A stretch of 64,000 nucleotides of DNA from Lactobacillus kimbladii (GCF_000970755.1 NZ_KQ034007.1:1160037-1224036), one strand, 5' to 3'; shown: positions 1-8,158, numbered from the stretch's first letter. Numbers and translations are program-made. Notes: generated from the sequence alone by a model not told the origin.

Positions 1-804
1 AAAAACTAGCATTCCGCCATAAATAATAGTTATTGTATATGTCAAACCAATTAGAAATGTACCTAAAGGATCAAACATGGAATCCCATTTAAAAACTTTT
101 TTATTGATTTTGATAGTATCGTCTATCATTTGATTAAAAGCAGCCGTATCTTCTTTTCCCTGTCCAAAAGTTTTCAAAACTTTTATACCAGAAACAGATT
201 CTTGAGTTTTATTATTTAATTTGGAAAAGGCTGCTTGAGATTTATCAAAAGCATCATGTAGTCTGTCTCCTAATTTCCATGCCCCCCAAGCCAAAAAAGG
301 CAAAGGCAAAAGAGCTACAAGTGTTAAACGCCAATCAACAAAAGCAATCATGGCCACCATAGTAGATACGCTCATTATGAGTGAATCTACTAAAGTTAAG
401 ACACCTTCACCTGCAACCTCCTGAACAGCCGAAACATCATTTGTGGCGTGAGCCATCAAATCACCAGTTCTGTGACGTTGATAAAAAGTGCGATCCATAG
501 CCATAAAATGACGAAATAATTTTGATCTTAACTGCAGTTCCAGTTCAGCCGCTCCACCCCAAATCTGACTACGCCAAAAATAGCGGAAGCCATAGAGCAA
601 CAAGGCCGCTAAAACGATAGCCATAATCAGTAGACCGTATTCCTGCCAACTAATATGTCCTTTATCCAATTGATCAGCCATTAGTCCTAAAATCCTCGGT
701 GGCACCAAGTTCACAACTGAAGTTAATGCTAAAAATGTAATACCAATGAGGTAACGCTTTTTCTCTTTTTTAAAAAACCAGCCTAATTTAAAAAATATAC
801 CCAT
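1..804 (-). CDS. ABC exporter subunit, permease domain (partial, N-terminal 268 residues)
   Basis: The reading frame is open from the ATG at 804 to the window edge, so the ATP-binding domain lies outside. The visible part is an ABC_membrane exporter domain with hydrophobic segments near residues 18-36, 55-75, 135-180 and 250-268. It carries the conserved stretch FYQRHRTGDLMAHATNDV typical of YheI/LmrC-like half transporters. The start is supported by an AGGTGA ribosome binding site. YheI-type proteins usually form heterodimers with a second half transporter, which would be to the left. A terminator hairpin stands just before this gene. The exported substrate cannot be told from the sequence. 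Confidence 0.88.
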   Translation of the reverse strand, partial: MGIFFKLGWFFKKEKKRYLIGITFLALTSVVNLVPPRILGLMADQLDKGHISWQEYGLLIMAIVLAALLLYGFRYFWRSQIWGGAAELELQLRSKLFRHFMAMDRTFYQRHRTGDLMAHATNDVSAVQEVAGEGVLTLVDSLIMSVSTMVAMIAFVDWRLTLVALLPLPFLAWGAWKLGDRLHDAFDKSQAAFSKLNNKTQESVSGIKVLKTFGQGKEDTAAFNQMIDDTIKINKKVFKWDSMFDPLGTFLIGLTYTITIIYGGMLVF

Positions 805-825
805 TATTCACCTAAAAAATTCAGT

Positions 826-851
826 AAAAAAGCGGAGATACCATTCTCCGC
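826..851 (-). terminator. Intrinsic terminator after yneF
   Basis: A perfect 7-bp stem GCGGAGA/TCTCCGC with a 6-nt loop is followed on the minus strand by six T. It ends only about 22 nt before the ABC exporter start codon, which leaves no room for a promoter between the two. Confidence 0.75.
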
Positions 852-876
852 AACACTATTTCAATCTAGTAAGTTT

Positions 877-1092
877 TTACTTTTGGTGCTTCATCATGTT
901 CATCACTTGGTTTACCTTCTTCGCTGAAGGTTTTTGGCCCATTTGAGACATCATGGCAACAATCATATCTTCACTGATTGGCGGATTATCCTTAAAATAT
1001 TTTTTCATATATGCTCTGGCACCGTAAAAGCCACCCACTAGACCTAGCAATAGTGCTATAACAATTAGAAAGATCGCTAATCCTAAGTTCAT
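877..1092 (-). CDS. yneF: YneF-family (UPF0154) small membrane protein
   Basis: This 71-residue protein has one N-terminal membrane helix (about residues 4-26, ending in a Gly-rich stretch [14 protein letters not shown]). The cytoplasmic tail has the family's pattern [21 protein letters not shown]. The length matches the UPF0154 family, which is widespread in Firmicutes and has no firmly assigned function. The start ATG is preceded by a GAGGTG ribosome binding site. It is followed by its own terminator and lies upstream of an ABC exporter gene on the same strand. Confidence 0.9.
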   Translation of the reverse strand: MNLGLAIFLIVIALLLGLVGGFYGARAYMKKYFKDNPPISEDMIVAMMSQMGQKPSAKKVNQVMNMMKHQK

Positions 1093-1161
1093 AAAATAAT
1101 CACCTCAATTTGTCCAATAGATATATCTTACCTAAAAATTCAATAAAATTAAAGATCAAAG

Positions 1162-1410
1162 TTAATCTTTTCTTAAACCTTTTTTTCTCTGAGCTTTCTT
1201 AGCTTTTTCAGATGTAATTTCATTACCATTTTTATCAATTATGACTAAATTTTCAACGTCTTGCTTAAAGCCGGCTCTAAAGTTCTTAATAAATTCCCGA
1301 TGTAATTTTTTTCGTTCCTTTTCCTCAGCTTCTGTTAGTCCAACAGATTCTTTTTTATGATAAAGTTCATTTATTCGACTTATCATTTTTTTCTCAAGAT
1401 CTTCCTTCAT
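1162..1410 (-). CDS. DUF896 (YnzC-like) protein
   Basis: This 82-residue, highly charged protein of the DUF896/UPF0291 family has the pattern INELYHKKESVGLTEAEE near its N terminus and FRAGFKQDVENL in the middle, followed by a basic tail. The family forms a small helical hairpin; in Bacillus ynzC lies beside lexA and yneA in an SOS-regulated group, and here it also lies next to lexA but diverges from it. The ATG at 1410 is preferred over the GTG at 1419 because an AGAGGTG ribosome binding site precedes it at normal spacing and would overlap the GTG. Confidence 0.88.
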   Translation of the reverse strand: MKEDLEKKMISRINELYHKKESVGLTEAEEKERKKLHREFIKNFRAGFKQDVENLVIIDKNGNEITSEKAKKAQRKKGLRKD

Positions 1411-1475
1411 TTTAAGCACCTCTCATTAAAAAAGTCTACATTATTATTAGCAGGAAAAAAAGTTTTTAATTTTCA

Positions 1476-1514
1476 GAACGTTTGTTTGCACTATACAATT
1501 TATTTTGCTAAAAT
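1476..1514 (+). promoter_or_regulatory. lexA promoter with LexA operator
   Basis: The -35 is TTGCAC (1486-1491) and the -10 is TAAAAT (1509-1514) with a TGC extension, at 17-bp spacing. A near-consensus Firmicute LexA box (GAAC-N4-GTTT, 1476-1487; the consensus ends GTTC) overlaps the start of the -35. This placement is what autorepression by LexA needs. The box match is seen in the sequence; binding is inferred. Confidence 0.75.
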
Positions 1515-1553
1515 TAAATGTATAAGAAAACGTTTAAAATACTGGAGATAACT

Positions 1554-2177
1554 ATGACTACAAAACAAAATACTAAGCAATTGCAAATTTTACGCTATAT
1601 ATATGAAACGGTTGAAGATAGAGGTTTCCCTCCTACTGTACGCGAAATTTGTCATGCTGTAGATTTATCTTCAACTTCAACTGTACACGGCCATTTATCT
1701 AGGCTAGAAAATAAAGGTCTACTGATCAAGGATGCCACCAAACCAAGAGCTCTGGAAATAACTGATGAAGGTAAAAAAGCAATTGGCGTCCAACCAAAAG
1801 AAATTCCCGTAGTTGGTGATGTCACAGCCGGCCAACCAATTTTGGCTGTTGAAGACATTGAGGATTACTTTCCCTTACCTCCTGATTTAGCAAATGATGC
1901 TGGAGACCTCTTTATGCTAAGAGTTCACGGTGAAAGTATGATTAACGCCGGTATCCTAAACGGAGACAATGTTATTGTCCGCAAACAATCATCAGCAATT
2001 AACGGTGAAATTGTAGTAGCGATGACTGATGAAAATGAAGCAACTGTAAAACGGTTTTACAAGGAAAAGGGTCACTATCGTTTGCAGCCTGAAAATGATA
2101 CGATGGCACCAATTATATTGTCAAGCGTCCACATTTTAGGTAAAGTAGTTGGACTGTACCGTAACACTATTATTTAA
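1554..2177 (+). CDS. lexA: LexA repressor, master regulator of the SOS response
   Basis: This 207-residue LexA has a winged-helix DNA-binding domain (residues about 1-65, recognition helix around [12 protein letters not shown]) and a C-terminal S24 peptidase domain. The cleavage bond is Ala92-Gly93 (VTAGQP). The catalytic pair is Ser128 (HGESMI) and Lys166 (VKRFYK). RecA filaments trigger self-cleavage, which derepresses SOS genes. The start is placed at the ATG with GGAG 6 nt before it rather than at an upstream ATG in the same frame. A LexA box covers its own -35. Another promoter with LexA boxes lies at 43.7 kb. Confidence 0.97.
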   Translation: MTTKQNTKQLQILRYIYETVEDRGFPPTVREICHAVDLSSTSTVHGHLSRLENKGLLIKDATKPRALEITDEGKKAIGVQPKEIPVVGDVTAGQPILAVEDIEDYFPLPPDLANDAGDLFMLRVHGESMINAGILNGDNVIVRKQSSAINGEIVVAMTDENEATVKRFYKEKGHYRLQPENDTMAPIILSSVHILGKVVGLYRNTII

Positions 2178-2214
2178 CAAAAGAGCTTTATAGCATTATT
2201 GGGATAAATAAAAA

Positions 2215-2589
2215 TTATTTTTTGCGAGTTTCAATAATGCTTTTTTTCTGCAGAGTTTCTTCTACTTCTGCCAATACTTTTTTCTGCATTTTTAATTTGT
2301 TTATTTTTGCAGATATAACGGCGATTTTATCCGTAATTAACTTTAAGTTTTGTTTACGCTGCTTTTCAGTACTACACGATTCATCGTGTAGTTTTTTTAT
2401 GTCCTTTATTTCTTGAAGCGAAAAACCTAAGTCTTGGAACTCTTTAATTGCTTCAAAAATATCAGTTTCGTTTTCAGTAAACCAATAGTTTCTTCCCTTA
2501 CGACCAGGATTTAATAAGTTTAAGTAGATATAATGTCTAACTGTATCAGGTGTAGTATTTTCCTTTTGAATAAATTCTTTCAAATACAT
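2215..2589 (-). CDS. MerR-family transcriptional regulator
   Basis: This 124-residue regulator has an N-terminal MerR helix-turn-helix: residues 1-30 with TTPDTVRHYIYLNLL, a wing RNYWFTENE, then FQDLGFSLQEIKDIKKL. A long coiled-coil dimerisation helix follows (about 75-115). Cys72 is the only cysteine, so a classical metal-binding loop is not evident. It diverges from a small membrane-protein gene. The shared intergenic DNA holds a promoter with the 19-bp spacer and central dyad that MerR proteins act on, so that gene is the probable target. The inducer is unknown. An AAGGAG ribosome binding site supports the start. Confidence 0.9.
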   Translation of the reverse strand: MYLKEFIQKENTTPDTVRHYIYLNLLNPGRKGRNYWFTENETDIFEAIKEFQDLGFSLQEIKDIKKLHDESCSTEKQRKQNLKLITDKIAVISAKINKLKMQKKVLAEVEETLQKKSIIETRKK

Positions 2590-2599
2590 AATTATCTCC

Positions 2600-2630
2600 T
2601 TGACATAGGGTCGACCCCAGATGATTAAAT
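2600..2630 (+). promoter_or_regulatory. MerR-type promoter with 19-bp spacer and central dyad
   Basis: The -35 is a perfect TTGACA (2600-2605) and the -10-like hexamer is TTAAAT (2625-2630). They are 19 bp apart, and a perfect palindrome GGGTCGACCC (2608-2617) lies between them. This is the layout known for MerR-controlled promoters, in which the regulator untwists an overlong spacer. It faces the 99-codon membrane protein, and its -35 overlaps the ribosome binding site of the divergent merR gene. Confidence 0.7.
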
Positions 2631-2648
2631 TTTAGCAGAAGGTATAAA

Positions 2649-2948
2649 ATGTCATATCTAACAATCTCTTTAACTATTATATATGGTGTTCTCATGATTA
2701 GCGCCAGCTTTTCATCTTTTACAAGTTTGCCAATTTGGCTAATCATGATCAACGTCTTGTCCGCATTAGGCATTATTGCCGGAAGTTTTCTAAAAAAACC
2801 ACTTTTAACTACTATATTTCTAGTAGCAGTTTTACTTACCGCTCTAGCAAATGGAATTTTTCTTTACGGACAAATCAATTGGTCTCACTGGTTTATCAGA
2901 CTAATTTTGACTATTATTTTGATTTGCTTGAACTTTAAGTATTTTTAG
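2649..2948 (+). CDS. Small integral membrane protein, probable MerR target
   Basis: This 99-residue, almost entirely hydrophobic protein has about four membrane helices (residues 4-20, 28-47, 50-72 and 78-97) and very few charged residues. I do not recognise its family. AGAAGG just before the ATG is a plausible ribosome binding site. It is transcribed away from the MerR gene, from a promoter that looks MerR-controlled, so it may be an efflux or membrane-stress protein. That is inference from context only. Confidence 0.7.
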   Translation: MSYLTISLTIIYGVLMISASFSSFTSLPIWLIMINVLSALGIIAGSFLKKPLLTTIFLVAVLLTALANGIFLYGQINWSHWFIRLILTIILICLNFKYF

Positions 2949-3173
2949 ATATTTATCTTGCAAAATTCCTGTTAATAGTCAAGCGTAACTTCTCAAAATA
3001 CTGTCATGATGGCAAGAAATAGACTTTCCACAACTAATGCTTTAAATCTATTCACAAACTTTATATTGAAAATATACTTCAAAATGTTGTTTCTAAAGCT
3101 TTTATGTTATTTGCTTGTGAATTGTGTGGCTGTTTCACTTTGGTTCCACAGCAGTATTTTTTCACAAACTTGG

Positions 3174-3938
3174 TTAAATTTCCTTAATAATATTTGCTGC
3201 CAAATTGATGGCTGTCTCATGAGCATCCCTGCCCCAACCTCTGTCATCATGCTTTTCTAGATTTTTAAGAGAATCGGCCGTAAATAATATTTGTGCAAAA
3301 TCTGCCTCTCTAAATTGTGCACACGCAGCCATTGCTGCACATTCCATTTCTACACAAGAGGCTCCCAATTCTTTAGCCTGCTTTACTTTCTTGACAGTTT
3401 CCCTAAAGAAACCATCTGTTGTCCAGGTAGTTACTTCTTCAACCTTTAAGCCTTCTTCTTTCAGCAATTTTTTGGTCTTAGTTAAAAACTCTGACTTTAA
3501 GTCAATATACGTTCCTGGTTTCAGATAATGAAAGGATGTGCCCTCGTCTCTAATAGCTTTTGTAGGCACTAGAAAATAGTTTTCTGGTAATTCAACTAAG
3601 CAGCCTGCTGATCCGATTGCTAAAATTTTTTTAACACCATAACTTATTAACCAATCTAATAGCTCTACAGCAGCTGCAGCACCTAGCTTTGCCTGGCAAA
3701 AAGTAATTTTTTGTCCGTTTAAATCAACCTCATAAATTGGAGTTTCTCCTTCGAAGCAGTCAAAGAATCCAAGCTTTTTATGAGGATAACGAGCCAAAAA
3801 ATCACTGATTACAGCAGGAGTTAAGAATGCAAACAGCAGCTTGGGCTGAAAATGAAAGTTATTAATTTCTTGTTCGTGATCTGGTTCTAAAACAGCCCTC
3901 GGATCAGTATCAAAATTTAACAAAAATGGGTCTTTCAT
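3174..3938 (-). CDS. Nucleoside phosphorylase (PNP/UDP family)
   Basis: This 254-residue protein has the PNP_UDP_1 fold signatures: a glycine motif near GSAGCLVEL, the substrate-binding stretch VEMECAAMAACAQFR in the second half, and a late Asp in DAHETAIN. Such enzymes split nucleosides with phosphate to give a free base and ribose-1-phosphate, for salvage. The exact base cannot be assigned; uridine or purine nucleosides are possible. The start at 3938 follows a strong AGAGGAG. A longer in-frame extension runs back through the rplS terminator and into rplS and is rejected. Confidence 0.88.
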   Translation of the reverse strand: MKDPFLLNFDTDPRAVLEPDHEQEINNFHFQPKLLFAFLTPAVISDFLARYPHKKLGFFDCFEGETPIYEVDLNGQKITFCQAKLGAAAAVELLDWLISYGVKKILAIGSAGCLVELPENYFLVPTKAIRDEGTSFHYLKPGTYIDLKSEFLTKTKKLLKEEGLKVEEVTTWTTDGFFRETVKKVKQAKELGASCVEMECAAMAACAQFREADFAQILFTADSLKNLEKHDDRGWGRDAHETAINLAANIIKEI

Positions 3939-3986
3939 AATTCTCCTCTTCAATAAAAATATATTGCTAAAGATTTTAACATAAAC

Positions 3987-4022
3987 AAAAAAGAGAATCA
4001 TCCCTTTTGGAAATGATTCTCT
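3987..4022 (-). terminator. rplS intrinsic terminator
   Basis: A 10-bp perfect stem AGAGAATCAT/ATGATTCTCT is followed on the minus strand by six T. It lies 16 nt after the rplS stop and closes the ylxM-to-rplS series. Confidence 0.88.
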
Positions 4023-4038
4023 TTCACTTAAGCGTGAA

Positions 4039-4386
4039 TTAACGACGCTTTTCTGCAATTCTAGCAGACTTGCCGTGACGATCACGTAAGTAGTAAAGTT
4101 TAGCACGACGTACACGACCATGACGCAATACTTCAACTTTAGCAACACGGGGATCGTTTACAGGAAAAGTACGTTCTACACCGACACCAGATGCCATTTT
4201 ACGCACTGTGTAGCTGGCACCAATTCCAGTGCCCTTACGCTTGATAACTACGCCTTCAAACATCTGAATACGTTCATGTGAACCTTCGACAACACGCACA
4301 TGAACACGAACTGTGTCCCCTGCACGGAAGTCAGGTATATCATCACGTAATTGTTCTTTAGTTAATTCTTGAATTAATGGATCCAT
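4039..4386 (-). CDS. rplS: 50S ribosomal protein L19
   Basis: This 115-residue protein has the standard L19 length, with the conserved core [24 protein letters not shown] and the basic C terminus [15 protein letters not shown]19 lies at the 30S-50S interface. The ATG at 4386 has AAGGAG upstream and gives MDPLIQELT, the usual L19 start. A longer frame is an artefact of open sequence upstream. It follows trmD on the same strand after a 117-nt gap that holds a candidate autoregulatory leader. Confidence 0.97.
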   Translation of the reverse strand: MDPLIQELTKEQLRDDIPDFRAGDTVRVHVRVVEGSHERIQMFEGVVIKRKGTGIGASYTVRKMASGVGVERTFPVNDPRVAKVEVLRHGRVRRAKLYYLRDRHGKSARIAEKRR

Positions 4387-4400
4387 TTTTATTTTCTCCT

Positions 4401-4445
4401 TCTGCGGCATTCATTAGCGTTTTCTACGTCAGCGGAATACCCCTA
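4401..4445 (-). promoter_or_regulatory. Candidate ribosomal protein L19 leader
   Basis: The rplS 5' region on the minus strand can form a 7-bp stem GGTATTC/GAATGCC (one G-U) closing a small inner CGT/ACG hairpin, and ends just before the AAGGAG. L19 leaders of this general size and place are known in Firmicutes. I matched position and foldability, not a covariance model. Confidence 0.45.
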
Positions 4446-4503
4446 ACTATTAGTGCAAAATAAATTTACACCTCAATCATACTAGCAAAAATAACAGGTA
4501 AAA

Positions 4504-5229
4504 TCAAGTTTGATCTTCTTCACGTTTTATTTCCGTCATCATTTTTTCTTCTTCTTTACTTAAAGCATACTGCTCAAGTAAATCTGGTCTGCTTAAATAA
4601 GTTGCCCGCAATGCTTCTTTATGACGCCACTGCGCAATTTTTTGGTGATTGCCGGATGTTAAAACTGCAGGAACTTTCATTCCTTGAAAATTTTCCGGTC
4701 TAGTGTATTGGGGATATTCCAGCAAGCCATGAGCAAAGCTTTCTTCTACTGGTGAAGCATCATTACCCAAAATTCCGGGAATTAACCTGACTGTGGCGTC
4801 TATCATACTCATTGTTGGCAGTTCACCACCTGTCAAAACGTAATCACCTATTGAAACTATTTCATCAGCCAAATCATAAACGCGTTGATCAAAGCCTTCA
4901 TAATGACCGCAAATAAACGTCAGGTTTTCTGCTTGAGACCAGTCTTGCGCCATTTTTTGGTTAAAAGTTTTACCTTGTGGTGCAGTAATAATTACTTTGC
5001 CCTTATTTTTTAGTGAATCAAGGGCTTTTTTGATCGGCATAATTTGCAAAACCATGCCTGCGCCGCCACCGTAAGGACTATCATCGACATGGTGATGTAC
5101 ATCGCTGGTAAAATCACGAAAATTGACTAAATTGAGCTGCCATTTGCCATCATCCAGTCCACGCCCGAGCATTGAAGTTGTGAGTGGTGTAAACATATCT
5201 GGAAAAAGCGTCAATACGTTAATCTTCAT
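4504..5229 (-). CDS. trmD: tRNA (guanine37-N1)-methyltransferase
   Basis: This 241-residue SPOUT methyltransferase methylates N1 of G37 in tRNAs with a G at position 36, which prevents +1 frameshifting. The start [13 protein letters not shown], the SAM-binding trefoil knot region with [12 protein letters not shown] and the glycine-rich YVLTGGELP are all present. The catalytic-site Asp is in the [14 protein letters not shown] region. The first codons overlap the end of rimM by 11 nt, which suggests translational coupling. Length is normal for the family. Confidence 0.97.
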   Translation of the reverse strand: MKINVLTLFPDMFTPLTTSMLGRGLDDGKWQLNLVNFRDFTSDVHHHVDDSPYGGGAGMVLQIMPIKKALDSLKNKGKVIITAPQGKTFNQKMAQDWSQAENLTFICGHYEGFDQRVYDLADEIVSIGDYVLTGGELPTMSMIDATVRLIPGILGNDASPVEESFAHGLLEYPQYTRPENFQGMKVPAVLTSGNHQKIAQWRHKEALRATYLSRPDLLEQYALSKEEEKMMTEIKREEDQT

Positions 5230-5734
5230 TGCGTAATCCTTCCAAAAGTTCTACAAAAATCTTTTTATGTTCAACGTCTATTTTTTTAACTACTTCATCA
5301 ATATAGGGAATTAAATATTCATTGCCATTTTGTTCGGTAACTTCCCAGACATCGTTTGCACCGGGAGTCTCAATACCAGTTATTTTACCTAAATTATTGC
5401 CGGTCTGATTATCTATGACTGCACAACCCAAAATATCGCGGTAATAATATGCGCCATCTGGAAGCTCATGTTGATTGTGCTCGCTGATAACTAACGTTTT
5501 TCCTAGCAATTTTTCAGCGCTATCAATATCAGTTATTTCATTAAATTGTACTAGCCAAAATTGCTTAAAAGGACGACCGCTTTTAACAGTTAATTTGGTT
5601 TGCGGATTATCCTTTAAAGCTAGTTCTTGGTTTGAGGCAAAGCGTTCTTCAGGAAAATCAGTAATCAGAGCAACTTTTACCTCTCCTTTTAGTCCATGGG
5701 TAGACAATATACGCGCAACATCATAAAATTGCAT
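5219..5734 (-). CDS. rimM: Ribosome maturation factor RimM
   Basis: This 171-residue protein has an N-terminal RimM beta-barrel (start [19 protein letters not shown]) and a C-terminal PRC-barrel ([18 protein letters not shown]). RimM binds ribosomal protein S19 and assists 30S head assembly. It overlaps trmD downstream. Upstream, the rpsP terminator ends about 16 nt before the ATG and the AGGAG lies directly after it, so rimM-trmD expression appears to depend on read-through from rpsP. No KH-domain gene (khpA/ylqC), common between rpsP and rimM in other Firmicutes, is present. Confidence 0.95.
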   Translation of the reverse strand: MQFYDVARILSTHGLKGEVKVALITDFPEERFASNQELALKDNPQTKLTVKSGRPFKQFWLVQFNEITDIDSAEKLLGKTLVISEHNQHELPDGAYYYRDILGCAVIDNQTGNNLGKITGIETPGANDVWEVTEQNGNEYLIPYIDEVVKKIDVEHKKIFVELLEGLRNED

Positions 5735-5750
5735 AGTTTCTCCTACTCAA

Positions 5751-5783
5751 AGAAAAAAGCTTGAAGCAGTTGACTTCAAACTT
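5751..5783 (-). terminator. Intrinsic terminator between rpsP and rimM
   Basis: A 10-position stem AAGCTTGAAG/CTTCAAACTT with one mismatch and a 7-nt loop is followed on the minus strand by six T. It probably lowers rimM-trmD output relative to rpsP. Confidence 0.75.
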
Positions 5784-5798
5784 TTAATAAACGATTCA

Positions 5799-6071
5799 CT
5801 ATTTATTGAACTTTGAATCATGCAGCTTCTTCATTAAGCCTGCACCAGAAAGTAGTGAACGTACAGTATCTGAAGGTTGTGCACCCTTCTTTAGCCATTC
5901 AAAAATTTTATCTTCATCTAATTTCAATTCCTTAGGAACGGAAACTGGATTATAATAGCCAACTTCTTCAATAAAACGACCATCACGTGGCATTCTGGAA
6001 TCAGCTACAACTATTCTATAAAAAGGCTTTCTCTTGGCACCCATACGGCGCATACGAATTTTTACTGACAT
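5799..6071 (-). CDS. rpsP: 30S ribosomal protein S16
   Basis: This 90-residue S16 starts [20 protein letters not shown] and has the conserved [20 protein letters not shown]. Length is normal. It follows ffh on the same strand, as in many Firmicutes, and is followed by a terminator before rimM. AGGAGG stands before the ATG. Confidence 0.97.
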   Translation of the reverse strand: MSVKIRMRRMGAKRKPFYRIVVADSRMPRDGRFIEEVGYYNPVSVPKELKLDEDKIFEWLKKGAQPSDTVRSLLSGAGLMKKLHDSKFNK

Positions 6072-6157
6072 AAAATTATTTCCTCCTAAAAGTTACGTTA
6101 AATAATATAGCACGTAATTTAAAAGGTGTAAAGTGTTTTTACTTAACAGGTTAAAAA

Positions 6158-7585
6158 TTAAGAATGATATCTCTTGACCTTCATACGCTTTTTCTTGTTT
6201 TTCTTGAATTTCTTACCCATGTGACGCATAGCCATCCGCCCCATTGGAGAATTCATTCCGGGCAGGTTATCCATCCCTTTAAAGTTGCCCTTAGTAATTT
6301 TGCTCATCATGTCGCGAGCTTGTTTAAACTGTTTAATCATCCTGTTGACTTCAACTACAGGTCGGCCAGATCCCGCAGCAATTCTTCTTCTGCGACTAGG
6401 ATTAAGCAATTCGGGGTTCTCTCGCTCTTCTTTAGTCATAGATGAAATAATTGCTTTTACATAAACAATTTGTTTTTTATCGAAATTAACATTTTTAAGC
6501 TGGGGATTGTTAGCCATTCCCGGAATCATCTTCATCAGTTGATCAAGAGGACCCATTTTTTCAACTTGTTCAATCTGATCGACAAAGTCGTTGAAGTCGA
6601 AGGTATTTTCCTTCATCTTTTCAGCAACTTCTTCGGCTTTTTTAGCATCATAATCTTGCTGAGCTTTTTCAATTAAAGTCAGCATGTCACCCATGCCTAA
6701 GATTCTTGATGCCATACGGTCAGGATAGAATTGTTCTAGGTCGGTCAATTTTTCACCTTGACCGGTATAAATAATTGGCTTGCCGGTTACTGCTCTGATT
6801 GATAAAGCGGCACCACCACGAGTATCACCATCAAGCTTGGTTAAAATCACTCCAGTAATATCCAAGCGACTGTCAAAGCCTTTGGCCACATCAGTTGCTG
6901 CTTGACCAGTCATGGCATCTACTACTAGCAATATATTGTCTGGTTGGGCGACTTCTTTGACGCGCTCAAGTTCTTCCATTAATGGTTCATCAATTTCCAA
7001 ACGTCCAGCGGTATCAATAATGACATAATCATTTTTATTTTTATCGGCTTGGCGTAGACCGTCTTGCACTATTTGTGCTACATCTTTTTGGTTCTTTTCA
7101 CTATATACCGGAACTTTTAGCTGGTCACCAATTTGCTCAAGCTGGTCAACAGCAGCTGGACGATAAATATCACCAGCAATTAACAGCGGCCGCGCTTTTT
7201 CTTTTTGCATCAACCTGTTTGCTAACTTACCAACTGTGGTGGTTTTACCAGTACCTTGCAAACCGACCATCATAATAATGGTAGGAATATGCTTAGATTT
7301 GTTGAGAGAAACGGCGCTTTCTCCCATCATTTTGGTTAACTCATCATTAACAATTTTGATAACCTGTTGTCCGGGATTAAGACTTTCTTGAACTTCTTTT
7401 CCTAAAGCTTCCTGCTTAATTTTTTTGATAAAATCTTTGACAACCTTGAAGTTAACATCAGCTTCAAGTAGGGCCAGTCTGATTTCCCTGCTTGCGCTAT
7501 TAATATCATCTTCAGATATTTTCCCTTTACCGGTTAAATTTCTTAAAGCCTTTTGGATTCTTTCACTTAGATTTTCAAATGCCAT
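6158..7585 (-). CDS. ffh: Signal recognition particle GTPase Ffh
   Basis: This 475-residue SRP54 protein has an N-terminal four-helix N domain (about 1-85), a G domain with Walker A GLQGTGKTTT, DTAGRLEIDEPL and TKLDGDTRGG, and a Met-rich M domain (about 300-450) that binds signal peptides and 4.5S RNA. The C terminus is very basic (KKFKKNKKKRMKVKR). It pairs with FtsY, encoded at 11.3-12.5 kb, to deliver membrane proteins. It directly follows ylxM, 4 nt apart, as in Bacillus. No SRP RNA gene is seen in the window. Confidence 0.97.
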   Translation of the reverse strand: MAFENLSERIQKALRNLTGKGKISEDDINSASREIRLALLEADVNFKVVKDFIKKIKQEALGKEVQESLNPGQQVIKIVNDELTKMMGESAVSLNKSKHIPTIIMMVGLQGTGKTTTVGKLANRLMQKEKARPLLIAGDIYRPAAVDQLEQIGDQLKVPVYSEKNQKDVAQIVQDGLRQADKNKNDYVIIDTAGRLEIDEPLMEELERVKEVAQPDNILLVVDAMTGQAATDVAKGFDSRLDITGVILTKLDGDTRGGAALSIRAVTGKPIIYTGQGEKLTDLEQFYPDRMASRILGMGDMLTLIEKAQQDYDAKKAEEVAEKMKENTFDFNDFVDQIEQVEKMGPLDQLMKMIPGMANNPQLKNVNFDKKQIVYVKAIISSMTKEERENPELLNPSRRRRIAAGSGRPVVEVNRMIKQFKQARDMMSKITKGNFKGMDNLPGMNSPMGRMAMRHMGKKFKKNKKKRMKVKRYHS

Positions 7586-7589
7586 GTAA

Positions 7590-7931
7590 TTATTCTCCCC
7601 TCAGTTCGTTTATTAATTTAATAATTAATTGTAAGGCCTGATTTGATTTGCCATTTTTAACAGCAGTAGCTACTTTACTTAATTTAGTTTCTATCATGCT
7701 GTAATCTCTTTGCATATGTAAATTATCCTCATAATTTTTGAGCAATTTACGGCAGCGACGCAAATTATCGTAAACTGCCTGACGAGAAACCTGATGATTA
7801 AGAGCTATTTCCCCTAAAGATAAGTCATTATAATAATAATCTTCAAAATAACTTTGCTGACTTTTAGTTAAAAGACAACCATAATATGCGTATAAATCGC
7901 CTAGGATTTCATTTTTTTCAAGTTCGTCCAT
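7590..7931 (-). CDS. ylxM: YlxM family DNA-binding protein (UPF0122)
   Basis: This 113-residue protein has a sigma-factor-like helix-turn-helix, SLGEIALNHQVSRQAVYDNL, in the middle, an N-terminal YAYYGCLLTKSQQSYFEDYY region and a helical C terminus. The family is encoded next to ffh throughout Firmicutes and in streptococci affects SRP function. The ATG at 7931 follows AGGTGA; the longer frame starting at 7958 has no ribosome binding site. Confidence 0.93.
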   Translation of the reverse strand: MDELEKNEILGDLYAYYGCLLTKSQQSYFEDYYYNDLSLGEIALNHQVSRQAVYDNLRRCRKLLKNYEDNLHMQRDYSMIETKLSKVATAVKNGKSNQALQLIIKLINELRGE

Positions 7932-7948
7932 TACTTTCACCTGGAAAC

Positions 7949-7954
7949 AGTATA
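7949..7954 (-). promoter_or_regulatory. Probable ylxM-ffh-rpsP promoter (extended -10)
   Basis: On the minus strand TGC-TATACT is a good extended -10, with a weak -35 (TCGTCA) about 17 bp upstream. The 5' leader would be short, about 11 nt. Confidence 0.45.
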
Positions 7955-8117
7955 GCAAAAATGTGATAAATTGACGATCTTGAAAACCAAAATTTTACTT
8001 AAGGTCTGCCATAATTTCTTGCTTTTTGTAGTCAAAATCTGTATCATTAATTTAATTAATTTTTAGGAATTTTATTATCTCTTACGGAGAACAAAAATTC
8101 TTTGAAATTATAAATCT

Positions 8118-8158
8118 AGGCGGTACACGAATATTTGTGATTTTGTACCGTCTTTTTA
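8118..8158 (+). terminator. Orphan intrinsic terminator upstream of permease
   Basis: A 9-bp stem AGGCGGTAC/GTACCGTCT (one G-U) is followed by TTTTT. Only the plus strand has the T-run. No plus-strand gene lies upstream, so it can only end a leader or small RNA. Confidence 0.7.

Noticed and set aside
3006-3260. Plus-strand frame of 84 codons
   Set aside because: It overlaps the end of the nucleoside phosphorylase gene, has no ribosome binding site and no recognisable protein.
3939-4148. N-terminal extension of the nucleoside phosphorylase
   Set aside because: It would cross the rplS terminator and overlap rplS; the ATG at 3938 has an excellent ribosome binding site.
8085-8115. Leader peptide upstream of the first permease hairpin
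   Set aside because: GGAG is present, but the frames after it stop within three or four codons and carry no regulatory codon run.
8118-8153. AGGCGGTACACG before the permease as a T-box antiterminator
   Set aside because: The tRNA-pairing bulge should read TGGN but reads CGGT, and no stem I AGTA or GNTG motifs were found upstream. Kept only as a terminator.
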